Shown one piece after another: positions 1 to 6,355 of a DNA stretch of 16,854 nucleotides. Source of the DNA: Methanosarcinales archaeon (GTDB lineage: Archaea; Halobacteriota; Methanosarcinia; Methanotrichales; Methanotrichaceae); the NCBI GenBank assembly GCA_013415595.1, contig JAAEEW010000208.1, positions 1 to 16,854 of the forward strand, in the 5' to 3' direction. The notes beneath the pieces were generated by a model, which saw nothing but the letters and a program-made list of their open reading frames with translations, had not been told where the DNA came from and did not search any database. A program made the position numbers and the translations under genes. The number at the start of each line of letters is the position of its first letter. Position 1 is the first letter of the stretch.

Positions 1-359
1 CCGTCCGCGATGCAGGCACAACCCTCCTCCTCCGCCACCCGGACCAGGACCTCTGCCGTGGCCTTCTTGCAGTGGTAGCAGCGGTCGGGGGCGTTGCGGG
101 CTACAGTTGGGACCAGGAAGGTGAAGGGCTCCACCCGCAAGCGCAGACCCAGATCCCGGGCCGTCTCCTCCGCCGCCAAAAGCTCCCCCCGGGGGAGCGC
201 CGGCGAATCCAGGATCACGCACACCGATCGATCGCCCAGCACCACGCTAGCCACCCGGGCCAGAAGGCTGCTGTCCAGCCCCCCGGAGTAGGATATCAGA
301 ATTCGGTCCTGACCGGAAAGCCAGTCCTTCAGCCGCTGCAACTTATCGTTGACTTCCAT
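1..359 (-). CDS. larE: LarE-like ATP-dependent sacrificial sulfur transferase (N-terminal part, cut by window edge)
   Basis: The first 119 codons are visible; the C-terminal part lies outside the window. Residues 24-30 read SGGLDSS, the PP-loop of the N-type ATP pyrophosphatase fold, and about residue 98 reads RCYHCK, matching the conserved Cys-containing segment of LarE proteins. In this family the enzyme adenylates the pyridinium dinucleotide carboxylate and inserts sulfur for the nickel-pincer cofactor, in some members sacrificing its own cysteine sulfur. The ATG at 359 has a GGTGG Shine-Dalgarno-like sequence upstream. It sits 38 bp downstream of ogg2 on the same strand and may be cotranscribed. 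No larA, larB or larC is visible, so the real substrate in this organism is open; other PP-loop sulfur transferases of the same family are possible. Confidence 0.82.
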   Translation of the reverse strand, partial: MEVNDKLQRLKDWLSGQDRILISYSGGLDSSLLARVASVVLGDRSVCVILDSPALPRGELLAAEETARDLGLRLRVEPFTFLVPTVARNAPDRCYHCKKATAEVLVRVAEEEGCACIAD

Positions 360-397
360 CTTTTCTCTTCCACCCAATGCCTGCATTCCAGGTTCAT

Positions 398-1294
398 TCA
401 CTTGAAGATCTCCCCGGCCTGCCTGTACCACAGGACCAGGTCCAGGTGGTCCAGGGGAACTCCGATGCGGGCCGCAAACTCTCTCATCCGCTCCTCGATC
501 CCCAGATAGGTCTTCCGGGTAAGGGAGGACGGGATCTCATCGATCACCTGCAGCCGGACCAGGTTTTTCAGGATGTGCCGGTCCAGGATGGAGAGGTCCC
601 GGCCCATGCCGACGTTACGCAGGAAGTGGCTGGCCTCCTTGTATCCCATGCCGAAAACGTTCGTCACCAGCCAGTCCCTGACCCCGGCCGGGTCGCCGAG
701 GCTGGAGATCACGGCCTTGATGGCCAGTTTGCCGTCCCGGGAGAAGGTCTCCCGGGCCAGGCAGACGTACTCGGACTTGCGGTACTTGAACCGCACCCCC
801 TTCAGCAGGGGATGGATCTCCTCCGGCCGGCCCTCCATCACCAGCCCCTGACAGGTCAGGCTCTCCACCGCCGCCCAGCAGGAGCGGGCCCGGGACTGGG
901 GGGTGAGCAGGCAGAAGACCAGCTCCCGGAATACGCCCTCGTCGTCGCCCTCTTCCCAGGCCCTCTGAAAATCCCTCAGCCGGGGCTCGATCTGAGGGGC
1001 CAGTGAGGCGTGAAGCTCGACGATCTCCTGGATGGCCTGGTCTAAATTCTGATGCTCCAAATCACTCTGGTCCGAAGCACTCTGGTCCGATGCACTCTGG
1101 TCCGATGCACTCTGGTCCGAATATTGGGATTCTATGGACGAAGTTTCTATGGACGGAGTTTCTCTGGCCTGAGGTTCTTTTGATGGAGATTCTCTGGCCT
1201 GAGATTCTCTCGCTTGAGATACCCTTCCTTGAGATACCCTTGCCTGAGACTGTGAAAACTGAGATCTCTCCGGCTCTGTTTCTGGGGGGGTCAT
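398..1294 (-). CDS. ogg2: N-glycosylase/DNA lyase, Ogg2 type (8-oxoguanine DNA glycosylase) with repeat-coded N-terminal extension
   Basis: The last ~210 residues match the archaeal Ogg2 family, a helix-hairpin-helix glycosylase/AP lyase that removes 8-oxoguanine. Visible signatures are FRELVFCLLTPQSRA, the GYKEASHFLRN segment holding the catalytic lysine, and ILDRHI holding the catalytic aspartate. Family members are usually about 205-215 residues, whereas this frame has 298. The extra ~80 N-terminal residues are a Ser/Glu/Gln/Asp-rich low-complexity stretch with a five-residue period (three exact ASDQS units), coded by a 15-bp DNA array. The ATG at 1294 lacks a clear Shine-Dalgarno site. 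A TTG at 1060 would give a protein of about 220 residues close to family size, so whether the extension is translated is uncertain. It starts 91 bp after the TauE-like gene ends and precedes larE by 38 bp. Confidence 0.85.
   Translation of the reverse strand: MTPPETEPERSQFSQSQARVSQGRVSQARESQARESPSKEPQARETPSIETSSIESQYSDQSASDQSASDQSASDQSDLEHQNLDQAIQEIVELHASLAPQIEPRLRDFQRAWEEGDDEGVFRELVFCLLTPQSRARSCWAAVESLTCQGLVMEGRPEEIHPLLKGVRFKYRKSEYVCLARETFSRDGKLAIKAVISSLGDPAGVRDWLVTNVFGMGYKEASHFLRNVGMGRDLSILDRHILKNLVRLQVIDEIPSSLTRKTYLGIEERMREFAARIGVPLDHLDLVLWYRQAGEIFK
1065..1274. repeat. 15-bp tandem array (about 14 degenerate units) inside ogg2
   Basis: Fourteen consecutive 15-bp units keep the same phase. 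Four left-hand units (from about 1065 to 1123) are near identical, built on CTCTGGTCCGATGCA. The remaining units share a GAGATTCTCT-like core. The period is a multiple of three, so length changes preserve the ogg2 frame and yield pentapeptide repeats. All three minus-strand frames are largely free of stops here, which explains the overlapping open frames. Confidence 0.9.
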
Positions 1295-1385
1295 TCCTGA
1301 TAATCACATCCGGGGACTTGAGATGGGTCAAAGGAATACCGTCTATCAGCAGCTTTAGCCTTTTAGACTTTCCCCGCTGAGAATC

Positions 1386-2213
1386 TCAGGAGGGCATGAG
1401 CCAATCCAGAATGCCGGTCATCTTCAGCCCGATGTAGATCAGCACCAGGGTGAAGAAGAGCAACAGCTCCCGTCCGGGGATGCGGTGAGCGTACCTGACC
1501 CCCAGCCTGGCCATGGGAACGCTGGTCCCGGCGAGGAGGAGCCACTGCAGCAGGTCGATGTATCCCAGGGAGTAGGGGGTCAGACCCTCTACTCCCAGGC
1601 CGCTCACCAGGTAGGAGGCGATCCCACCCAGGGAGGTGAAGACGATGGCCAGGGTGGAGGTCCCAATGGCCCGGTGGATATCAAATCCCATCACCACCAC
1701 CATCACCGGCACCAGCAGAACTCCGCCCCCGATTCCGGATAGCCCGCAGATCACACCGATGGGAAAGCCCCACAGAAGATAAGTGCGTGCCTTCACCGTC
1801 CGGCACGCCCCGCCGGAGCAGGGACGAAACAGGATCATCCTGGCGGCGCTGGCCAGGACCACCAGGCCGAATATCATCCTCAAGGGCTCCCCGGGGAGGT
1901 GAGCGGCGGCGTAGCCACCTAAAAATGCACCAACCACTCCGGTGGCTCCCAGATGGGCCGCGGCCTGCAGGTCCACCGCGCCCCGCCTGCTGTGGCCCCA
2001 GGCCCCGCTGGCAGCGGTAGGCAGGACCACGGCCAGGCTGGTGCCAAAGGCCATCCTGATGGCCAGGGTGGGGTCCAGACCTCCGGTCAGAAAGAGCCAG
2101 TACTGAACCGGTACCATGATGAAGCAGCCTCCCACCCCCAGGAGACCGGCGGCAAATCCCACCGCCAGGCCGGTGGCTATCAGCACCGCCACCGGCAGCA
2201 GGTCGACAGTCAC
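1386..2213 (-). CDS. TauE/SafE-family (DUF81) membrane permease
   Basis: A 275-residue integral membrane protein with about eight hydrophobic segments in two homologous halves. Each half has the glycine-rich family signature: GFAAGLLGVGGCFIMVP near the N-terminus and GLSGIGGGVLLVPV after the middle loop. Family members export or import sulfite, sulfoacetate or other small sulfur-containing organic anions; the substrate cannot be read here. The central cytoplasmic loop carries a PCSGGAC Cys pair, which could respond to thiols or metal. The GTG start at 2213 is chosen because a GGGGGAGG Shine-Dalgarno lies about 8 bp upstream and no better start exists. It is followed by ogg2 on the same strand. 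Confidence 0.88.
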   Translation of the reverse strand: MTVDLLPVAVLIATGLAVGFAAGLLGVGGCFIMVPVQYWLFLTGGLDPTLAIRMAFGTSLAVVLPTAASGAWGHSRRGAVDLQAAAHLGATGVVGAFLGGYAAAHLPGEPLRMIFGLVVLASAARMILFRPCSGGACRTVKARTYLLWGFPIGVICGLSGIGGGVLLVPVMVVVMGFDIHRAIGTSTLAIVFTSLGGIASYLVSGLGVEGLTPYSLGYIDLLQWLLLAGTSVPMARLGVRYAHRIPGRELLLFFTLVLIYIGLKMTGILDWLMPS

Positions 2214-2405
2214 CGACCGCCTCCCCCGGACCTGGCCGCCGGATAGCTGTTACCACTACTATTATTACTGCCCTGTAGTCCCTCGATCGAAGAGTGCTTC
2301 AAACCGCAATGACCTCATACCCCTCTTCCATGTACCGGATTTTGCAGCCACTATTTTGGTTCCTTCTCTTATATTACAAAATTCGGCTTCAAAATTTTCA
2401 GGTTT
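2214..2405. other. AT-rich spacer between hepT and the permease
   Basis: The spacer holds the GTG-proximal Shine-Dalgarno of the permease (about 2221-2228) and an AT-rich tract around 2258-2272 that could carry its TATA box on the minus strand. The 10-bp palindrome GAAAATTTTC (about 2391-2400), just past the hepT stop codon, could act in hepT transcript ending. I see no further gene. Confidence 0.4.
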
Positions 2406-2747
2406 CTAACGACGCTCAATATCAATTAATATTCTATTTATATTATCTTTTAGCTCGCCCAGAGGCCCTTGCACAATCTCCCAGACCCGGAGGATATTGA
2501 CCCCAAGGTAATCATGAACCAGTATATTGCGAAAGCCGGATATTCCCCTCCTGTCCACCTCGGGATGACGTGCTTTCAGATCCGCTGACAGCCTTTGGCT
2601 CGACTCTGCCAGAACCTGAAGGTTCCGCAGGACTGCGTCCTGGGCCATGGTATCAGCAATGAATTCGTCTCGACCTCCTGATGTGTATCGCTCCACCCGC
2701 TCTATGCATTCCGAGATGTGGATGAGATAGAGACGATCGTCCTTCAT
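2406..2747 (-). CDS. hepT: HepT-like HEPN ribonuclease toxin (DUF86)
   Basis: A 113-residue all-helical HEPN protein with RNILVHDY at residues 73-80, the R-x4-H-x-Y motif that forms the RNase site in HepT toxins. The tyrosine of this motif is the residue that partner MntA enzymes modify with AMP in characterised systems. The start codon overlaps the mntA stop codon in an ATGA, so the two genes are translationally coupled with the antitoxin first. Length and motif are normal, so the toxin looks intact. The target RNA is unknown; in related systems it is tRNA. Confidence 0.92.
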   Translation of the reverse strand: MKDDRLYLIHISECIERVERYTSGGRDEFIADTMAQDAVLRNLQVLAESSQRLSADLKARHPEVDRRGISGFRNILVHDYLGVNILRVWEIVQGPLGELKDNINRILIDIERR

Positions 2748-3049
2748 ACCGATACAGCCTCACGGAGAATTTTCTCTCGAATATACCAGTGGAGGCCTTC
2801 CGGCTCGACGATATCCACCTTGCAGCCCATGAGATCTTGCAGGTCCATGACCATTCTGCCGATGTCCAGGAGGCTTCGTCCCGGCTCCATCTCCACCAAC
2901 AGGTCAAGATCGCTATCGGGCCGTGCCTCGCCCCGGGCCGCAGAGCCGAAGACCTTGACGCTCCTGGCTCCATGAGCAGCGGCAATCGCCAAGATCTTAT
3001 TTCGCTTCTCTTTGAGCCTTTTGATGATTTCACTCCCCGTTTGATGCAT
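2744..3049 (-). CDS. mntA: MntA-like minimal nucleotidyltransferase antitoxin
   Basis: A 101-residue protein with the polymerase-beta-type nucleotidyltransferase motif GSAARGEARPDSDLDLL at residues 35-51, giving the two metal-binding aspartates D47 and D49, and a third acidic position near D79 (KVDIVEP). In studied pairs MntA transfers AMP to the HepT tyrosine and neutralises it. It overlaps hepT by 4 bp. The ATG at 3049 has only a weak ribosome binding site, and an operator-like set of inverted repeats lies 6 to 33 bp upstream, suggesting autoregulation. All catalytic residues are present. Confidence 0.92.
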   Translation of the reverse strand: MHQTGSEIIKRLKEKRNKILAIAAAHGARSVKVFGSAARGEARPDSDLDLLVEMEPGRSLLDIGRMVMDLQDLMGCKVDIVEPEGLHWYIREKILREAVSV

Positions 3050-3054
3050 CAGCT

Positions 3055-3082
3055 AATATCTCGCCAGATATTCCCTATATCT
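3055..3082. promoter_or_regulatory. Operator-like element with three alternating half-sites upstream of mntA
   Basis: AATATCT (3055-3061) is followed after CGCC by its exact inverse AGATATT (3066-3072). AGATAT (3066-3071) is also followed after TCCCT by ATATCT (3077-3082). Three half-sites thus alternate in orientation with centres 10-11 bp apart, about one helix turn. The element sits immediately upstream of the mntA start codon, where a TATA box and transcription start would fall. Binding by MntA, the complex or another regulator is inferred. Confidence 0.55.
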
Positions 3083-3188
3083 TCTCTGGCCTGACGGCCT
3101 CAGCCGCCGGCTGGCCTGCAATCTGGCGCTCAGGCCTTCCGGCCGCCGCTGCCGTTGGTGTTTATGTTGATCAGAGCCGCCCTGGATC

Positions 3189-4382
3189 TCAGCTCCCCAG
3201 AATCTTCATCTCTCTATGCCTGGCCGAGATCTGATCCGCCAGCCGGTCCAGGGCCTTCAGGTCCTCCTCACTGGGGTACCCTCTGGCGATAACCGGCTCC
3301 AGCAGCTCCACCTTCAGGTTGGGGATCAGGGCCTGGATGTCCTGCACCATCTTGCTTCCCCAGCCGTAGGAGCCGATGATGGAGGCCACCCGGGTCTTGG
3401 GGCGCAGGGCGTTGGCCAGGACTGCGGCAAAGACCACGTTGGGGTGCGGTCCGGTGAGAACCGTGGACGAGCCCACCACCAGGGTGGCCGCGTCCACCAG
3501 GGCCATGGCCAGCTTGCCCGGGTCGCTGCCGGTCAGGTCGAACCTTTTCACCCCCACCCCCCGGCTGATCAGGGCCTCGGTGAAGTAGTCCACCATGCGC
3601 CTGGTGCTTCCGTGCATGGAGGTGAAGGGGATGACCACCTGGTTCTTGACCTCGTCCGAGGACCAGTCCCGGTAGGCGTCCAGGATGAACCGGGGATTCT
3701 TATGCAGGGGCCCGTGGCTGGGGGCGACGATTGCGATTGGCAGATCCTTCAGGCGCTCCAGGTGCCTCTTGATGCTGGACCGGAAAGGCATCATTATCTC
3801 TGCGTAGTACCTCTTGGCCGGCTCGTAGATCGCCGCCTCGTCCTCCACGAAGAGGTCGCTGCCGGCCAGGTGGGATCCCAGGAAGTCGCAGGTGAAGATT
3901 ATTCTCTCCTCCTTCAGGTAGGTGAAGAAGGTGTCCGGCCAGTGGACCCAGGGGGCGTTTATGAACAGCAGGGTGCGGCTACCTAGCGTCAGCTCCTGGC
4001 CGTCGGCCACGGCGGAAATACGGCCTTCAGGCACCAGATTGAACTCGGCGATCAGCTCTTTGCCTTTAGCCGAGGCCAGGATGGAGGCCTCAGGGTAGCG
4101 GTTCAGTACGTCTCCCAGAGCCCCGGAGTGGTCCTGCTCGGCATGATGCGAGATCACGTAGTCGATCTTCTCCAGACCGAGTGCCTCCAGGTTCTCCAGG
4201 AGTACATCTTTCATGGGCGGATCGACGGCGTCCAGCAGGACCGTCTTCTCCGATCCCTTCACCACGTAGGCGTTGTAGCTGGTCCCGTCCGGCAGGGGAA
4301 TCAGGCCGTCGAACAGCCTGCGGTCCCAGTCGATGGCCCCCACCCAGTACACGTCCGGCCTAATCTCTCTAATCAGACTCAT
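3189..4382 (-). CDS. fprA: FprA-type flavodiiron protein (F420H2:O2 oxidase-like)
   Basis: A 397-residue cytosolic flavodiiron protein. The N-terminal metallo-beta-lactamase-like domain (about 1-245) carries the complete diiron ligand set: H80, E82, D84 and H85 in HAEQDH, H147 in APWVHWPD, D166 in TCDFLG and H223 in PSHGP. The C-terminal flavodoxin-like domain (about 248-397) begins VIPFTSMHGST and includes GSSTVLTGPHPN and GSYGWG, the FMN contacts. In methanogens such enzymes reduce O2 to water with F420H2; NO reduction by other members is known. No fused rubredoxin is present, but a rubredoxin-bearing reductase is coded 5 kb away. The ATG at 4382 has AGGGAG just upstream. It lies 232 bp downstream of the disulfide reductase on the same strand. 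Confidence 0.93.
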   Translation of the reverse strand: MSLIREIRPDVYWVGAIDWDRRLFDGLIPLPDGTSYNAYVVKGSEKTVLLDAVDPPMKDVLLENLEALGLEKIDYVISHHAEQDHSGALGDVLNRYPEASILASAKGKELIAEFNLVPEGRISAVADGQELTLGSRTLLFINAPWVHWPDTFFTYLKEERIIFTCDFLGSHLAGSDLFVEDEAAIYEPAKRYYAEIMMPFRSSIKRHLERLKDLPIAIVAPSHGPLHKNPRFILDAYRDWSSDEVKNQVVIPFTSMHGSTRRMVDYFTEALISRGVGVKRFDLTGSDPGKLAMALVDAATLVVGSSTVLTGPHPNVVFAAVLANALRPKTRVASIIGSYGWGSKMVQDIQALIPNLKVELLEPVIARGYPSEEDLKALDRLADQISARHREMKILGS

Positions 4383-4503
4383 ATCTCCCTAACACCCCAT
4401 TCTCTGCTTTTTCCCCGGGCACTCCAGGAATTCACTGCCCGGAATTCTTCACCGGCAACCTTCCCCCGGCTGCCGGTCAATGCTCCTGGCCTTCCTCCTG
4501 CTC

Positions 4504-4610
4504 GCTGTCATAGCCCCGGTCATACCCCGGTCATAGCCTCGAGCATGGCCTCGATCTTCGCCTCGGTCATGGCCTGGATCATGATCGCGGTCACGGCCGC
4601 GACCCTGCTG
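4504..4610. repeat. 12-bp degenerate tandem array just past the reductase stop codon
   Basis: Nine units of about 12 bp, related to CCGGTCATAGCC / TCGGTCATGGCC; one unit is 11 bp. Read on the minus strand in the +1 frame relative to the upstream reductase, the array codes tetrapeptides of the type G-H/E/Y-D/A-R, that is GHDR, GEDR, GHAR, GYDR. It begins within 5 bp of the reductase stop codon at 4615-4617. Confidence 0.8.
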
Positions 4611-4614
4611 GCGA

Positions 4615-6042
4615 TCACCGGTCACCGGCACCATGATCATCATCATCATGGCCGGGTTCGTGATGGTGAACGTGCTCCAGGTTGCCAAAGGCCCTGACCA
4701 CCACCTCGCTCAGTGCCGGATGGATCACCTGGGACCGGGCCAGAGGCATGTAGTCCTGGTCGTCGGTGTTCATGAGGAAGACCACCTGCTGAACCAGGTC
4801 GGGAGACGACGACCCGATTACGTGAAAGCCCAGGATCTTCATGGTGGCGGCGTCTACTATGGCCTTGGCCAGGGTGTCCTCCTCGCCCATGGCGTAGCCC
4901 TTGGCCACGTCGGCGTAGGTGGCCCGCCCCACGTAGATGTCGTAGCCGGCCGCCAGGGCCTCCGCCTCCGTCATGCCCACCCCGGCCACCGGGGGATGAG
5001 AGAAGACGGCATGGGGAACAGCATGGAAGTCCACCGGAACCTTCTCCTCGGTGAAGGCGTTCTTCCACACCACCCCGGCCTCGTAGTTGGCGGTGTGCCT
5101 GAACATGTGCCTGCCGATGGCGTCTCCCAGGGCCCAGATTCCCGGCTTAGTGGTCTCCAGGTACTCGTTGACCCTGATCCAGCCCTTCTTGTCGGTCTCC
5201 ACCCCGGTCTTCTCCGGCCGGAGCAGGTCGGCGTTGGAGCGGCGGCCGGTGGCAACCAGGATCTCCCCTGCCGAAAATTCCTTCTCCTGGCCGGTGGAGC
5301 GGTCCACGGCGTGAACCACCTTTTTTCCGCCTGACGACTCCACCCTCACCGCCTCGTGGCTGGTGTGGATGTTCATGTACCTGGACATGGCCCGGAGGGC
5401 CGTCTCCGAGATCTCCCGGTCCTCGGACTTCAGCAGGAGCGGACTTCGGCCCAGGACCGTGACCTCAGTTCCCATGGCCGAGAAGAAGTGGCCGAACTCG
5501 CAGGCGATGTAGCCCCCGCCCAGAATTATCAGGCTCTCTGGAAGCTCCTGCATGTGAAATACGGAGACGTTGTCCAGGTAGCCGGCCTCCTTCAGCCCGG
5601 GGAGGGGAGGGATCAGGGCCCGGGCCCCGGAGGCGATCAGGATCCTGGGGGCGGTTATCTCTTTATCTCCCGTGCGGATGGTGTAGTCGGCGACGAACTC
5701 TCCGGTCTGGTCGAACCAGGTGAACCCTTCCTCCGACCTTATGCTCCGGGCGATCTCCTGGCACTCTCCATCCACCAGGGCGCGCATGCGCTTCATTATC
5801 AGGGGAAAGTCGATCCTGTCGATGCTGCCGTGAACTCCGATCCTGGATGCGTCCTGCAGGGTGCGGACCACGTCTGCCGGGTAGATTAGGATCTTGGAGG
5901 GAATGCACCCCACGTTCAGACAGGTGCCTCCCATCGGTCCGTGCTCCAGCAGGGCCACTCTCCTGCCCTCATGGTAAGCCCGGGAGGCCACGATCAACCC
6001 GGCGCCAGAGCCTATGACGATAAAGTCAAATTCTTCTGCCAT
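4615..6042 (-). CDS. FAD-dependent pyridine nucleotide-disulfide oxidoreductase (dihydrolipoamide dehydrogenase/mercuric reductase-like) with His/Asp-rich tail
   Basis: A 475-residue class I flavoprotein disulfide reductase. Residues 8-14 (VIGSGAG) bind FAD. The redox-active disulfide is C41/C46 in GGTCLNVGCIPSK. A second Rossmann motif, ILGGGYIACEFG, lies at about residue 163, and ALGDAIG is the second FAD contact. The dimerisation domain ends with HPALSEVV, whose His-Glu pair is the usual acid-base couple. Mercuric reductase C-terminal cysteines are absent, and no lipoyl-dependent complex is encoded nearby, so the substrate is unknown. The tail HVHHHEPGHDDDDHGAGDR is a likely metal ligand cluster. 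The ATG at 6042 is preferred over the TTG at 6054 because TTGAGG lies just before it as a Shine-Dalgarno. Confidence 0.88.
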   Translation of the reverse strand: MAEEFDFIVIGSGAGLIVASRAYHEGRRVALLEHGPMGGTCLNVGCIPSKILIYPADVVRTLQDASRIGVHGSIDRIDFPLIMKRMRALVDGECQEIARSIRSEEGFTWFDQTGEFVADYTIRTGDKEITAPRILIASGARALIPPLPGLKEAGYLDNVSVFHMQELPESLIILGGGYIACEFGHFFSAMGTEVTVLGRSPLLLKSEDREISETALRAMSRYMNIHTSHEAVRVESSGGKKVVHAVDRSTGQEKEFSAGEILVATGRRSNADLLRPEKTGVETDKKGWIRVNEYLETTKPGIWALGDAIGRHMFRHTANYEAGVVWKNAFTEEKVPVDFHAVPHAVFSHPPVAGVGMTEAEALAAGYDIYVGRATYADVAKGYAMGEEDTLAKAIVDAATMKILGFHVIGSSSPDLVQQVVFLMNTDDQDYMPLARSQVIHPALSEVVVRAFGNLEHVHHHEPGHDDDDHGAGDR

Positions 6043-6059
6043 ATCAGTCCTCAATTGTC

Positions 6060-6115
6060 TTCTTTAAAAAATTTTAGAAAAATTGATTGCCGTCCGGATG
6101 GGGGCTCATCCGGAC
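6060..6115 (-). terminator. Hairpin plus T-tracts between the YHS gene and the disulfide reductase
   Basis: GTCCGGATG (6092-6100) and CATCCGGAC (6107-6115) form a perfect 9-bp stem with a 6-nt loop. On the minus strand it is followed by ATTTTT and ATTTTTTAAAG tracts. This fits a terminator for the SHOCT-copA-YHS unit. The second tract (about 6063-6073) could also supply the TATA box for the reductase, whose ATG is about 25-30 bp further on. Confidence 0.65.
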
Positions 6116-6166
6116 TTGCGATCCTTTGCCGGGCCTGTGCAGGGCGTCCCCATCCTTCATCCTTCG

Positions 6167-6198
6167 GCCTGGCCTGTGGAGAGCCTGGCCTGTGGAGA
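6167..6198. repeat. Perfect 16-bp tandem duplication abutting the YHS stop codon
   Basis: GCCTGGCCTGTGGAGA occurs at 6167-6182 and again at 6183-6198, ending directly at the YHS-gene stop codon. A diverged third copy, GCCGGGCCTGTGCAGG, lies at about 6129-6144. Confidence 0.85.
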
Positions 6199-6342
6199 TC
6201 AGAGGAACTTCTCCGGCTCTTTGTCGAAGGCCTTCTTGCAGCCCGGAGCGCAGAAATAATACCTGGTCCCCTTATAATCGCTGGTGAACCTGGCGGTCTT
6301 CTCATCCACTTCCATCTTACAAACCGGATCTATTGCCACCAT
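6199..6342 (-). CDS. Small YHS-domain metal-binding protein
   Basis: A 47-residue protein that is essentially a single YHS domain. It opens MVAIDPVCKMEVDEKTA, then continues KGTRYYFCAPGCKKAFDKEPEKFL, with the Cys residues of the family at C8, C31 and C35. YHS domains are found fused to or beside copper and heavy-metal transporting ATPases and are thought to bind the metal. The ATG at 6342 has an excellent AGGGAGGT Shine-Dalgarno (6350-6357) that overlaps the copA stop codon, so translation is probably coupled to copA. It looks like the last gene of the copper operon, with a terminator hairpin about 90 bp on. Confidence 0.9.
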   Translation of the reverse strand: MVAIDPVCKMEVDEKTARFTSDYKGTRYYFCAPGCKKAFDKEPEKFL

Positions 6343-6355
6343 GATTGAAACCTCC

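Noticed and set aside
1065..1274. Repeat array as a possible CRISPR
   Set aside because: Units are contiguous 15-mers with no spacers, and no cas genes are present.
1062..1385. Open frame continuing after the TauE stop codon, reading KLLIDGIPLTHLKSPDVIIRND and then repeats
   Set aside because: The first part looks protein-like, but it has no good start codon, and the remainder is the 15-bp array read in another frame. Ogg2 homology supports the other frame.
4449..4688. Possible separate small gene overlapping the reductase end (Arg/Asp/His-rich)
   Set aside because: No ribosome binding site for an independent start, and it overlaps the reductase C-terminus. It is better explained as the repeat array and a shifted tail.
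4615..6042. Calling the disulfide reductase mercuric reductase (merA)
   Set aside because: There is no N-terminal metal-binding domain, no C-terminal Cys pair and no mer genes nearby; only the generic family is supported.
6043..6054. TTG at 6054 as the reductase start
   Set aside because: The TTGAGG there is better read as the Shine-Dalgarno for ATG 6042, and FAD-domain homology starts right after the ATG.
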